Positions 36,003-44,139 of a stretch of DNA of 64,000 nt are shown here, piece by piece. Under the pieces are notes generated by a model. It had not been told where the DNA came from. It was given only the letters and a program-made list of their open reading frames with translations, and made no database searches. Within the stretch, counting starts at the first letter, position 1, and every line of letters begins with the position of its first letter. The position numbers and the translations under genes were made by a program. The stretch lies in contig NZ_AZEY01000107.1 in assembly GCF_001434255.1 (NCBI RefSeq), forward strand, positions 1-64,000, read 5' to 3'. This stretch comes from Lentilactobacillus diolivorans DSM 14421 (lineage in GTDB: Bacteria > Bacillota > Bacilli > Lactobacillales > Lactobacillaceae).

Positions 36003-36776
36003 CTAACTTCCCACCTGCTCATCCAAATACTGATGCCACTGTTTCGTATTTCCGTTAAAGACAGCCATTGGCAAGAAAACAACCTGATGATCCAAGCGAA
36101 AATCCTGCTTATTAGTTGCCTGCAGAAACGTTGCATCTCCATTTGGTCGTCCTAGCTGACCATCAGTTACCCAAAATTGACGTTTGGCACTCGCCTGAAT
36201 TTCAAGACGTGAAAGAATACTGCGCGTTGCTGAAATGACAACTGGACGCTGATAATAACGTCGCATTTTGTGTACTAAGGACCTCATATTCTTACGAGCC
36301 GACTGCCAATGGACTGAGTCTTCGTTATAAGTGCCATAATACTGGATCGTAATACAAATTGGCAAACTACCGGTATTAAACTTTACCTGCCGCACAAAAT
36401 TTTTGAATTGAGCAGTTGGTGAACTGCTAAAACTAAAGTAGTGATAAACGCCAACCGGCAACTGAGAGCCCTGGCTGCGTTGAAAATTGCTTAAAAAACT
36501 ATCATCAGTAAAGGCAGCGCCCTGAGTCGCCTTGATGTATACAAAGCGGACCCCACGATTTTTCAAACTTTCAAAGTCAATATAACCATTATTTTGATTA
36601 ATACTAACACCACGGATTGGGTATTTTTCTAAAATCTGTTTTTGATGCCATCGCCAGGCGTAACCTATCGATCCCAGCACCAGAATCAACAAAAAAATGC
36701 CGAACACAACCTTACGCGTGCGTTTACGTCTTCGGTATGTTTCAGCATATATTGGTTGGATATCTTTACGCTTCAT
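36003..36776 (-). CDS. GH25 lysozyme-fold protein with a degenerate active site
   Basis: 257 residues. A short basic cytoplasmic tail, one membrane helix at ~22-41, then a GH25 domain facing outside. The fold is recognisable from YPIRGVSIN, GVRFVYIKATQGAAFTDDSF, PVGVYHYFSFSSSPTAQ and FWVTDGQLGRPNGDATFLQAT. The expected catalytic acids are not there. The DVS Asp aligns with Ser58, KATEG has become KATQG (Gln85), and the central D-x-E has become Thr143-Ile-Gln145. It is therefore probably a non-hydrolytic peptidoglycan-binding or regulatory protein. The ribosome binding site is weak. It lies 32 nt from the regulator gene upstream in the same direction. Confidence 0.82.
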   Translation of the reverse strand: MKRKDIQPIYAETYRRRKRTRKVVFGIFLLILVLGSIGYAWRWHQKQILEKYPIRGVSINQNNGYIDFESLKNRGVRFVYIKATQGAAFTDDSFLSNFQRSQGSQLPVGVYHYFSFSSSPTAQFKNFVRQVKFNTGSLPICITIQYYGTYNEDSVHWQSARKNMRSLVHKMRRYYQRPVVISATRSILSRLEIQASAKRQFWVTDGQLGRPNGDATFLQATNKQDFRLDHQVVFLPMAVFNGNTKQWHQYLDEQVGS

Positions 36777-36808
36777 CTAAATGGTCATCTCAGTTAGCGC
36801 AGCTTATA

Positions 36809-37654
36809 CTAGCCACGGGTACTTTCAATAATATTTTGAACGTTGCGAATTGTGTCTTCAGTTGCTGGTCCCATTCGAACTGCCGCCATCATAAATAATG
36901 TATCGACGATCGTCATTTGAGCAAGCAATGAATACATCCCTTCAGAGCGATAATTCGATTCATCACTTGAAGAAATAAATGTAATATCACTATGGTTGGC
37001 GAGCGGTGAATCTCGATAACTCGTAATCCCAATAATTGGTACCCGTCGTTTCTTCAACGTTTCGGCAATCTTCAACGTTTGCCGATTCTTGCCAGAATGG
37101 GAAATGACAATTGCACAGTCGTTCTCTCCCAATTTTACAGCTTCCATGAGCTGTACGTCAAAGTCTGGATAATAAAAACAGTCAATTGAAGTTCGTAAGA
37201 ACTTGTGATAACCGTCCAGAGCAACTACCGACGATCCTCCCAAGCCAAACAGTCCCAATCGACGACAATGAATAATTCTTAATACGGAACGGGCAAACTC
37301 CGACTCTTCAATGCCCTCTCTCGTGTCCCTGAGCGCTCTTTGTGAGCTGGTAAAGATCTTATCAGCAATTGTCGACAAAGTGTCGTTAGCGTCTATATCT
37401 TTGAAAATTGGCAGGTTCTGTGGTCGAAGCTGTGTATATGCAAGGGCTAAAGTAAATTCTCGGAAATTATTGTAGCCTAATGTTTTAACTAATCTTGAAA
37501 CAGAAGCCGTTGATGTTTCCGTTACTTCTGCCAAATCCTCAATATTTGCCTCTGAAGCAGCTTGCGAATTCTCAATGACATATTTTGCAATCTTTTTATT
37601 GGTCCTACTTAATTCATCGAATGATTGTTTTAATAATTGAACTGGCGAGCTCAT
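36809..37654 (-). CDS. gntR: RpiR/MurR family regulator of the gluconate genes
   Basis: 281 residues. N-terminal RpiR HTH domain (LSRTNKKIAKYVIENSQAASEANIEDLAEVTETSTASVSRLVKTLGY) and C-terminal SIS sugar-phosphate-binding domain (GLFGLGGSSVVALDG, VISHSGKNRQTLKIAETLKKRRVPIIGITSYRDSPLA). It is divergent from gntK, so it likely senses gluconate-6-phosphate or gluconate and controls gntK-gntP. The ATG at 37654 has AAAGGTG 6 nt upstream. The GTG three codons earlier is less well placed. Confidence 0.88.
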   Translation of the reverse strand: MSSPVQLLKQSFDELSRTNKKIAKYVIENSQAASEANIEDLAEVTETSTASVSRLVKTLGYNNFREFTLALAYTQLRPQNLPIFKDIDANDTLSTIADKIFTSSQRALRDTREGIEESEFARSVLRIIHCRRLGLFGLGGSSVVALDGYHKFLRTSIDCFYYPDFDVQLMEAVKLGENDCAIVISHSGKNRQTLKIAETLKKRRVPIIGITSYRDSPLANHSDITFISSSDESNYRSEGMYSLLAQMTIVDTLFMMAAVRMGPATEDTIRNVQNIIESTRG

Positions 37655-37698
37655 TTTGATCACCTTTCATCTTTCCTATAGAAGCCGAATTCTTTTCA

Positions 37699-37713
37699 TG
37701 TAAATATTTTACA
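37699..37713. promoter_or_regulatory. Candidate operator for the RpiR regulator
   Basis: Perfect inverted repeat TGTAAA-TAT-TTTACA in the divergent region between gntR and gntK, 10 nt upstream of the -35 of the promoter at 37723. The assignment to this regulator is by position only. Confidence 0.45.
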
Positions 37714-37722
37714 ACAAAATAG

Positions 37723-37751
37723 TTGCATTGTGAAACTGTTTTTCATATAAT
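37723..37751 (+). promoter_or_regulatory. Distal promoter upstream of gntK
   Basis: TTGCAT, 17-nt spacer, TATAAT. It would give a leader of about 210 nt before gntK. Confidence 0.6.
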
Positions 37752-37804
37752 AGTTAAACGTTGTGGGCGGTTACATTTGATTATAAAATAATTGTTGCAT
37801 TTGT

Positions 37805-37851
37805 TTGAAGTATATCAGTTAACATGCTAGATTAAATTGGAAGCGGTACCG
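37805..37851 (+). promoter_or_regulatory. Proximal gntK promoter with a cre-like site
   Basis: TTGAAG, 17-nt spacer, TAGATT (37805-37833), then TGGAAGCGGTACCG at 37838-37851, which fits the cre consensus TGNAANCGNTNNCA except in the last base. CcpA bound there would cover the transcription start and repress gluconate use when better sugars are present. Confidence 0.55.
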
Positions 37852-37968
37852 TGTCAGCTCTGAGTTTTGCTTATTTTAAACGATGGATCAGCTATTATTT
37901 TTTAACTAATTAATGTGTTGACCAGCTGCTTTTATTACTAAACCAATCATGGAAGGGAAGTCATATAA

Positions 37969-39549
37969 ATGGATTATACACTAGGTGTTGATATCGGAAC
38001 CACTAGTGTGAAAACGGTTCTCTACGACGTTAAGGGAAAAGTTCATGGTTACGCCAATAATGGTTACCCATTGTACCAAGATACGCCGGATATGGCCGAA
38101 GAAGATCCCGAAGAAATCTTTTCAGCAATGTCTGATGGGATTACCGAGCTCTTAAGAAAAGCCAATCTCAAGCCAGGTGAGTTAAAGGGGGTCGCACTTT
38201 CCTGTGCCATGCACAGTCTCATTTTGTTGGATGATGACTACAAGCCCCTCACCCGCGCCATTACTTGGGGCGATAACCGGGCCGTTAAATATGCTGATGC
38301 ATTAAAAGCCAGCCCGGAAGGAATGGAAATCTACCAACATACCGGAACCCCAATTCATCCAATGACACCGTTGACTAAGCTAATTTGGCTGCGAAACGAT
38401 CACGCCGACTTATTTAACCAGGCTCGTTGGTTCGTTGGGATTAAAGAATATATCCTCCATAAACTATTCGGCGTTTTGAAGGAGGACTATTCAATTGCCA
38501 ATGCAACTGGAATGTTTAATATCTATAACTTGGATTGGGACGATCAAGCCCTAAAGCTTGCCGGAATTTCACGCGATCAACTTCCGGAATTGGTTGACAC
38601 CACATATCAACTAAAAGGGATGCATGAAGAATACGCTAAGGTTCTTGGTATTGATATCAATACGCCATTCATCATCGGAGCCTCCGACGGTCCATTAGCA
38701 AACCTTGGCGTTAACGCCATTCAACCAGGTGTTGTTGCCGTTACAATCGGTACTTCCGGTGCTGTCAGGGTTGTTACTGATAAGCCCCACACTGATCCAA
38801 AGGCCCGAGTATTCTGTTACTACTTGGCCAAAAACATGTGGGTAATTGGTGGTCCGGTTAACAATGGTGGTGTTGTCTTCCGTTGGGTTCGTGATCAGCT
38901 CTGTGCCCCTGAAAAGGTAACTGCAGAACAAATGCACATTGATCCTTATGACTTGTTAACTCAAATTGCAGCCAAAGTCCCTGCTGGTTCTGATGGGTTA
39001 CTGTTCTTCCCGTTCCTGGGTGGTGAACGTGCCCCAATTTGGGATGCTAATGCTCGGGGATCATTCTTTGGTTTAAACCGGACTCACACTCGAGCACACA
39101 TGATCCGAGCTGTTCTTGAAGGAATCGTTTATAACTTATACACCGTTATGCTGGCACTTGAAGAAGTTGTCGGCCGGCCAACCAGTATTCAGGCCAATGG
39201 CGGCTTCGCCCGTTCTGCACTTTGGCGACAAATGTTAACAGATATTTTTGAGCAGGACGTTGCCATTCCAGAAAGCTTTGAAAGTACTGCTTTAGGAGCT
39301 GCCACTTTAGGTATGTATAGCCTAGGATTGATTGACAGTTTGACCGATGTTTCCAAATTTGTCGGGACAACCGTCGTTCACCATCCAAATCCAAAGAACT
39401 TTACTGCTTATCGCGAGCTCATTCCGATTTATATCCGGTTAAGCCGGTCACTTGAACCCGAATATAAGAACATCGCGGATTACCAGCGTCGTCATGAGCA
39501 TGAAGATGAGGCCGCTCAAAAGGACGCTTCCTCCAGTAAAGAACAGTAA
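37969..39549 (+). CDS. gntK: Gluconate kinase (FGGY family)
   Basis: 526 residues. Phosphorylates gluconate to 6-phosphogluconate with ATP, feeding the phosphogluconate/phosphoketolase route. FGGY kinase fold: N-terminal LGVDIGTTSVKTVLYD, SCAMHSLILLDDD, TWGDNRA, the second domain with GASDGPLANLG, TIGTSGAVR, FLGGERAPIWD and QANGGFARSALWRQMLTDIF. The last ~20 residues are charged and low-complexity. GGAAGGGAAG precedes the ATG. The gntP symporter gene follows after 123 nt, which supports gluconate over xylulose as the substrate. Confidence 0.93.
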   Translation: MDYTLGVDIGTTSVKTVLYDVKGKVHGYANNGYPLYQDTPDMAEEDPEEIFSAMSDGITELLRKANLKPGELKGVALSCAMHSLILLDDDYKPLTRAITWGDNRAVKYADALKASPEGMEIYQHTGTPIHPMTPLTKLIWLRNDHADLFNQARWFVGIKEYILHKLFGVLKEDYSIANATGMFNIYNLDWDDQALKLAGISRDQLPELVDTTYQLKGMHEEYAKVLGIDINTPFIIGASDGPLANLGVNAIQPGVVAVTIGTSGAVRVVTDKPHTDPKARVFCYYLAKNMWVIGGPVNNGGVVFRWVRDQLCAPEKVTAEQMHIDPYDLLTQIAAKVPAGSDGLLFFPFLGGERAPIWDANARGSFFGLNRTHTRAHMIRAVLEGIVYNLYTVMLALEEVVGRPTSIQANGGFARSALWRQMLTDIFEQDVAIPESFESTALGAATLGMYSLGLIDSLTDVSKFVGTTVVHHPNPKNFTAYRELIPIYIRLSRSLEPEYKNIADYQRRHEHEDEAAQKDASSSKEQ

Positions 39550-39672
39550 TCTTTTTGGCTAGCAGACTATGGTTAAATTTTCTATGACCAATAATATTGG
39601 GAATTCTAAGCTAAATGGGTCGTTAGTTTATCGTTTAAAATAATTTATAGAAATTGAAAGGGGATCGATAAT

Positions 39673-41028
39673 ATGCAATTAATTGCACTTTTAATTGGAA
39701 TCATTATCTTACTGGTTCTAATTATTCAATTTAAAATTAATACCTTCGTTTCGTTGGTATTAACTGCTGCAATCACCGCGGTTATGCTGGGCATGCCACT
39801 TGGTAAAATTGCGGATTCAATCACTAATGGGATTGGAAGCCAATTAGGTGAACTGTCAATGGTCTTTGGGTTTGGTGCCATGCTTGGCCGACTGGTTTCC
39901 GATTCCGGTGGTGCTTATATGATTGCTCACACCCTGATTAATAAATTTGGTCGCAAGCGGCTGCAAATCGCCGTTATGCTCGCTTCATTTATTTTAGGGA
40001 TTGCGTTATTCTTTGAAGTTGGGATGGTTTTACTGGTTCCAATCGTCTTCGCAATTACTGTTGAGGCTGGCGTTCCAATTCTTTATTTGGGGATTCCAAT
40101 GGCTGCCGCATTGTCAGTTACCCACGGATTCTTGCCGCCTCATCCAGCACCAGTTGCCATCGCGCAAGTCTTGGGAGCAAATGATGGTCGTGTCTTAATT
40201 TTCGGCTTTGTAATTGCTCTAATCGCTGCCTACATTGCCGGTCCGTTGTTCTCAAAGCTCGCCCGCAAGTTCGCTCCGGCTGCTTTTGATCGAAAGGGAA
40301 ACCTTTCTTCAATTGGTGAAGTCAAGGAATACAGTCCTGAAAAGTCACCGTCGTTTGGCTTATCAGTTTTAACTGCTTTGTTCCCTGTTATCTTACTTGC
40401 CATTGCGACAATTTACAAAATGACAGTTAATGGCGGTGCCGAACCTAAGAATCCATCCATGCTTGATTCAATTATTGAATTCATTGGATCACCAAGTATC
40501 GCAATGTTAATTTCATTATTCTTCGCAATGTGGACAATGGGTTGGGCTCGAAAACGAACAACTGCCCAAATTATGGAATCACTTGAAAACGCCGTTAAAT
40601 CAATCGCAATGCTGCTATTAGTTATTGGTGGTGGTGGTGCGTTTAAGCAAGTCCTCATTGATGGTGGTGTTGGTAAAGAAGTTGCTAAAATTTTCTTAGG
40701 CTCGTCAATGTCACCATTAATTCTTGGCTGGTTAATTGCGGTTGTGCTTCGAATTGCCCTTGGATCAGCAACCGTTGCATCATTAACCGCTGCCGGAATT
40801 GTGGCTCCATTAATGGCACAGTCAGGTGTTGATCCTGCTTTAATGGTTCTAGCCATCGGTGCTGGTTCACTTGCCGCATCACATGTTAATGATGCCGGCT
40901 TCTGGATGTTTAGAGAATATTTTGATTTAACAATCAAACAAACATTACAAACATGGACTGTTTTGGAATCGATCATTTCCGTTGTCGGGATTGGCATGGT
41001 TATGATTCTCAACGTCTTCTTCCATTAA
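39673..41028 (+). CDS. gntP: Gluconate:H+ symporter (GntP family)
   Basis: 451 residues, the family length, with about twelve or more hydrophobic helices. Family marks are NGIGSQLGELSMVFGFGAMLGRLVSDSGGA, HGFLPPHPAPVAIA, and near the end AIGAGSLAASHVNDAGFWMFREYF. Imports gluconate with protons for gntK, encoded upstream. AAAGGGG precedes the ATG. Presumably in one operon with gntK. Confidence 0.95.
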   Translation: MQLIALLIGIIILLVLIIQFKINTFVSLVLTAAITAVMLGMPLGKIADSITNGIGSQLGELSMVFGFGAMLGRLVSDSGGAYMIAHTLINKFGRKRLQIAVMLASFILGIALFFEVGMVLLVPIVFAITVEAGVPILYLGIPMAAALSVTHGFLPPHPAPVAIAQVLGANDGRVLIFGFVIALIAAYIAGPLFSKLARKFAPAAFDRKGNLSSIGEVKEYSPEKSPSFGLSVLTALFPVILLAIATIYKMTVNGGAEPKNPSMLDSIIEFIGSPSIAMLISLFFAMWTMGWARKRTTAQIMESLENAVKSIAMLLLVIGGGGAFKQVLIDGGVGKEVAKIFLGSSMSPLILGWLIAVVLRIALGSATVASLTAAGIVAPLMAQSGVDPALMVLAIGAGSLAASHVNDAGFWMFREYFDLTIKQTLQTWTVLESIISVVGIGMVMILNVFFH

Positions 41029-41078
41029 TCATTCGCCATTTATTTAAAATTAATTTAATTCAATAATAAAGAAGCAGA

Positions 41079-41188
41079 GCGGGGCAAAAGGCGTTTAACT
41101 TCCAGAGTGTAATTGGATTATCCGAATATTCTGAACTTGAATATTTGGATAATTCAGTTACACGGCCGGGAGTTGCCTTTTGTCCCGC
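41079..41188. repeat. Palindromic intergenic element, long form, opposite orientation (copy D)
   Basis: 110 bp. Read on the minus strand: outer arms GCGGGACAAAAGGC/GCCTTTTGCCCCGC, then ACTCCCGGCCGTGTAA, inner arms around CAAATATTC-AAGTTCA-GAATATTCG, then TTACACTCTGGAAGTTAAAC. All signatures are present, with the inverse orientation to the other long copies. It lies between convergent gntP and bioY, joined through a box at 41194-41211 (CGCTCGATAACAATCGTG) to the hairpin at 41224. Confidence 0.88.
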
Positions 41189-41223
41189 GTTTTCGCTCGA
41201 TAACAATCGTGTTTACACGAACA

Positions 41224-41262
41224 GAGGATGGGATAAATGACTATTATCCCATCCTCCTTTTA
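41224..41262 (+). terminator. Hairpin linked to palindromic copy D
   Basis: GAGGATGGGATAA ... TTATCCCATCCTC followed by CTTTTATTATT on the plus strand. On the minus strand it lies about 40 nt after the bioY stop, so it may serve bioY as well. Confidence 0.75.
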
Positions 41263-41301
41263 TTATTAATAAAAAAGTGCTAAAAACATAATCTTCTTAG
41301 G

Positions 41302-41841
41302 CTAGCGGGTAGAAACATGCGTCAATGCCTGAACCCGAACCGCAACCAGATAAACAGCGATCGACTTTAACGTATCACCAGGAATAAAGGCCAAATTTGA
41401 GATCAGTGAATTAACCAATGAAATCGGGCTGACTAGCCATAACCAAATTGAGCCAACCAAATCAACAAATAAGACGCCAACCAGCCAAATAACAGCCATC
41501 TTTGACCATGCGCGATTGACAAAGGGCTGTGAAAGACCATATCCCATGATTGAAGGTGCCATTAGCCACCCAAACAGATAACCACCAGTTGGTCCAACAA
41601 AAACAGCCGGCCCCGCTGAACCACCACTTAATACCGGAAAACCAATTAATGCAAGTAACAGGACAAGTGCAACTGCAATGGTTCCTCGTTTTGATCCCAA
41701 CAACGCTCCAGCCAGCATAATTCCCAGATTTTGCATTACCACTGGTACCGGAATGATTCCTAGTGGCAACGGTGGAATCATCCCTAAAATAATAATTGTT
41801 GCAGCAATTAACGATGTTTGAACGATTTCTTTTATTTTCAT
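41302..41841 (-). CDS. bioY: Biotin ECF transporter S component BioY
   Basis: 179 residues, six hydrophobic helices. BioY marks are VVMQNLGIMLAGALLGSKRGTIAVALVLLLALIGFPVLSGG, GPAVFVGPTGGYLFGWLMAP and the C-terminal FIPGDTLKSIAVYLVAVRV. Imports biotin with a shared ECF energy module encoded elsewhere. A BirA box overlaps its promoter (41871-41912), so biotin represses it. The next gene upstream is birA, so uptake and use of biotin are encoded together, close to the biotin-dependent acetyl-CoA carboxylase genes. Confidence 0.95.
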   Translation of the reverse strand: MKIKEIVQTSLIAATIIILGMIPPLPLGIIPVPVVMQNLGIMLAGALLGSKRGTIAVALVLLLALIGFPVLSGGSAGPAVFVGPTGGYLFGWLMAPSIMGYGLSQPFVNRAWSKMAVIWLVGVLFVDLVGSIWLWLVSPISLVNSLISNLAFIPGDTLKSIAVYLVAVRVQALTHVSTR

Positions 41842-41870
41842 TGATAATTATCCCATCATTTATTATTTTA

Positions 41871-41904
41871 ATGGTTAACCAAATTATGAGTTTGGATTAA
41901 CCAT
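41871..41904. promoter_or_regulatory. BirA operator upstream of bioY
   Basis: ATGGTTAACC, 14-nt spacer, GATTAACCAT, an inverted repeat matching the Gram-positive BirA box (arms of the type ATTGTTAACC and GGTTAACAAT) in both arms and in spacing. It overlaps the -10 of the bioY promoter. Confidence 0.8.
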
Positions 41905-41912
41905 GCTATCAA
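41883..41912 (-). promoter_or_regulatory. bioY promoter
   Basis: Minus strand: TTGATA, 18-nt spacer, CATAAT, placed inside the BirA box and directly after the birA stop codon. Confidence 0.65.
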
Positions 41913-41922
41913 AAAAGAATGG

Positions 41923-42915
41923 CTAACCATGATAGCCATTTCCCGGTAAATAAACCTTAGTTACTTCACCACTAGCCACTGTGATTAACTTACCATTTTC
42001 TTCTTGAATCACCAATGCGCCTTCATCATTAAAATGACGTGCAACACCGGTAATGGTTCTTGTCCCCATAACAACCTCAATCTTTTGACCAAGCGTTTCC
42101 GATAGTTCAGAATAGGCTTTTAAAAAGCTGCCCGTTCGATAAGTCTGATACATATAAAAGAAATTATCAATGATACTGGCAACGATTCGATTGCGATCAA
42201 TTTGGCTTTGGATCACAATTGAGCCGGCTTTATGTTTAATATCATCTGGATAATGATTAGAATCAATGTTTAAACCAATACCAACAATCACATTTTCATG
42301 GGATCCATCCTCTAAGCTGGAAATCGTTTCGGTTAAAATGCCCCCACATTTTTTATCATGGGCTAGAATGTCATTAACCCACTTAACCCGAAAATCGACT
42401 TGGGGAAAAAATTGTTTTAATGCCCGAACAACACAAACGGCGGTGCTGGTTGTAATTAAACCAGAATGAATGGTATCCCGATTTTGAATTGGCACAAGTA
42501 TACTCATGTAAATACCACTATGACGAGGTGAATAAAAATGACGCCCCAAGCGGCCATGGCCACTAGTTTGCGTGTCAGTCACAAAAGCCTGGGCACGAGT
42601 CACAACTCGGGAACTGCAAAATTGCTTAGCAAAATCATTAGTTGAAGTTAAGGTGTCAAATGTCTGGACATCAACCGGATACGTTGTCGTGCGATAATGA
42701 TTAATGACTTGAGAATTTAAACATCCAGACTGCTCATAGCAATATCCCAAACCTTTTTTCGTATCAATTTGATGACCACAACGTTCCAGTTTCAAAATAT
42801 TGTTATACACTGCCGGACGACTAATCTTAAACTGCCGGGCAAGTTCATTTCCTGAAACGTAGCGATGGTCGGCCGCTAACAATGCATGTAAAATTTGAGC
42901 CTGATGATCCATCAT
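41923..42915 (-). CDS. birA: Biotin-protein ligase and biotin repressor BirA
   Basis: 330 residues, the bifunctional form. An N-terminal winged-helix domain of ~60 residues (SGNELARQFKISRPAVYNNILKLERCGHQIDTKKGLGY) is followed by the ligase domain with TSGHGRLGRHFYSP (biotin/ATP loop) and KWVNDILAHDKKCGGIL, and a C-terminal SH3-like domain. It attaches biotin to AccB and, when saturated, represses bioY through the box at 41871. The ATG at 42912 is slightly better spaced from AAGGAC than the one at 42915. Confidence 0.95.
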   Translation of the reverse strand: MMDHQAQILHALLAADHRYVSGNELARQFKISRPAVYNNILKLERCGHQIDTKKGLGYCYEQSGCLNSQVINHYRTTTYPVDVQTFDTLTSTNDFAKQFCSSRVVTRAQAFVTDTQTSGHGRLGRHFYSPRHSGIYMSILVPIQNRDTIHSGLITTSTAVCVVRALKQFFPQVDFRVKWVNDILAHDKKCGGILTETISSLEDGSHENVIVGIGLNIDSNHYPDDIKHKAGSIVIQSQIDRNRIVASIIDNFFYMYQTYRTGSFLKAYSELSETLGQKIEVVMGTRTITGVARHFNDEGALVIQEENGKLITVASGEVTKVYLPGNGYHG

Positions 42916-43047
42916 TTGTCCTTACCTCACTCTTAAATCAAGATCCCATTCTTCGTCGATAATCTATTAGTTTTACACATAAGATAAACCAAGGTCGGAA
43001 TTCAAAACCAGAATGCCGAGAACTCGCCGATGTTTCTTAGCCGAAAC
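42916..43047. other. Intergenic region before repeat array E, with a repeat remnant
   Basis: No gene. At 43001-43047 it holds a truncated end of a further repeat unit (TTCAAAACCAGAAT, then the linker GATGTTTCTTAGCCGAAAC), showing the array once extended further left. Confidence 0.6.
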
Positions 43048-43237
43048 GTGATCAAATCAGCAGCTCCCGGCCATATAAGCCGGCCCATCCAATATTCAAA
43101 ACCAGAATATTAGACAGCCTGCCGATGTTTCTTAGCCGAAACGTGATCAAATCAGCAGCTCCCGGCCATATAAGCCAGCCCATCTAATATTCAAAACCAG
43201 AATATTAGACAGCCTGCCAATGTTCCTTAGCGGAAAC
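43048..43237. repeat. Two tandem half-units of the palindromic element (array E)
   Basis: Units start at 43048 and 43143, exactly 95 bp apart. Each has the left arm GTGATCAAATCAGC, AGCTCCCGGCCATATAAG, an inner left arm ending AATATTC, the loop AAAACCA and GAATATT, then diverges into the linker ending TTAGCCGAAAC. Sequence between units is nearly identical, indicating recent duplication. Confidence 0.88.
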
Positions 43238-43347
43238 GTGATCAAATCAGCAGCTCCCGGCCATATAAGCCAGCCCATCTAATATTCAAAACCAGAATAT
43301 TAGATGGGCTGGCTTATATTCTGGGATCTAACCGCTGATTTGATCAC
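43238..43347. repeat. Palindromic intergenic element, long form (copy E)
   Basis: 110 bp. Outer arms GTGATCAAATCAGC/GCTGATTTGATCAC, inner arms GCCAGCCCATCTAATATTC/GAATATTAGATGGGCTGGC around AAAACCA. Internal motifs CCCGGCCATATAA and TTATATTCTGGGATCTAACC. It ends 5 nt before the fabI stop codon, and here both flanking genes are on the minus strand. Confidence 0.92.
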
Positions 43348-43352
43348 TCTCT

Positions 43353-44111
43353 TTAAATAAGATGCACACCCTTATCAACGTAAACCACGTCGCCGGTCAT
43401 TCCAGTTGCCAGATCACTCATCAAAAAGGCAGCCACATTTCCGATTTCGGTTGTTGTAACGCTCTTTTGATCAACGGTTCTCGACTCCGATTCCTTTAAC
43501 AATTCACCATGATGCTTAATGCCGGTAACTGCTAATGTCTTAACCGCACCCGCAGAAATTGCGTTTACTCGAATCCCATTCACCCCTAAATCTGAAGCTA
43601 AATAGCGAACGTTGGCTTCCAAGGCCGCTTTGGCAACACCCATCATATTGTAATTTGGAATGGCCCGAGTTGAACCAAAATAAGTCAAAGTTACAATACT
43701 TGAAGGGTCATTTAGGATTGGTTGTGCATAACGACTCACTGCAATCAATGAGTAGGCACTAATGTTTTGAGCCAAATCGTATCCTTCACGAGTAGTATGT
43801 ACCAGCCCAGACGTCAATGTCTCACGGTCAGCATAAGCGATTGCATGAATCACACCATCAATTTTGCCATACTTATTACCAATCTCTTCGAATGCATTTT
43901 TAATGTTGTCATCATCAGCAACGTCACATTCTACTAATTCTGAATCTTCAGGAACAAATCGTTGTAAGCTCTTCTTAATTCGATCATTTTGATAAGTTAA
44001 AATAACCTTAGCGCCTTGATCAATAATTGCCTGGGTACATCCCCAAGCAATACTGCGTTTATTTGCGACCCCCATGATCACAATTGTTTTTCCATCTAAA
44101 AAGCCACTCAT
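43353..44111 (-). CDS. fabI: Enoyl-ACP reductase FabI
   Basis: 252 residues. NADH-dependent last step of each fatty-acid elongation cycle. SDR fold with GVANKRSIAWG in place of the usual glycine loop, the FabI-type active site Tyr-x6-Lys in YNMMGVAKAAL, and TLTYFGSTRAIPNYN. GGAGG precedes the ATG. It is the last gene of the fab-acc cluster, 28 nt after accA. Confidence 0.96.
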   Translation of the reverse strand: MSGFLDGKTIVIMGVANKRSIAWGCTQAIIDQGAKVILTYQNDRIKKSLQRFVPEDSELVECDVADDDNIKNAFEEIGNKYGKIDGVIHAIAYADRETLTSGLVHTTREGYDLAQNISAYSLIAVSRYAQPILNDPSSIVTLTYFGSTRAIPNYNMMGVAKAALEANVRYLASDLGVNGIRVNAISAGAVKTLAVTGIKHHGELLKESESRTVDQKSVTTTEIGNVAAFLMSDLATGMTGDVVYVDKGVHLI

Positions 44112-44139
44112 TTAATTCGGCCTCCAAATAATTTTTCTT

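Noticed and set aside
40413-41012. Long minus-strand open frame (199 codons) inside gntP
   Set aside because: Shadow of the real gntP frame, with Pro/Thr/Ala-rich low-quality translation and no ribosome binding site.
43048-43347. CRISPR array
   Set aside because: Regular spacing suggests it, but the 'spacers' are also repeated, the units are 95 bp with internal palindromes, and no cas gene is in the window.
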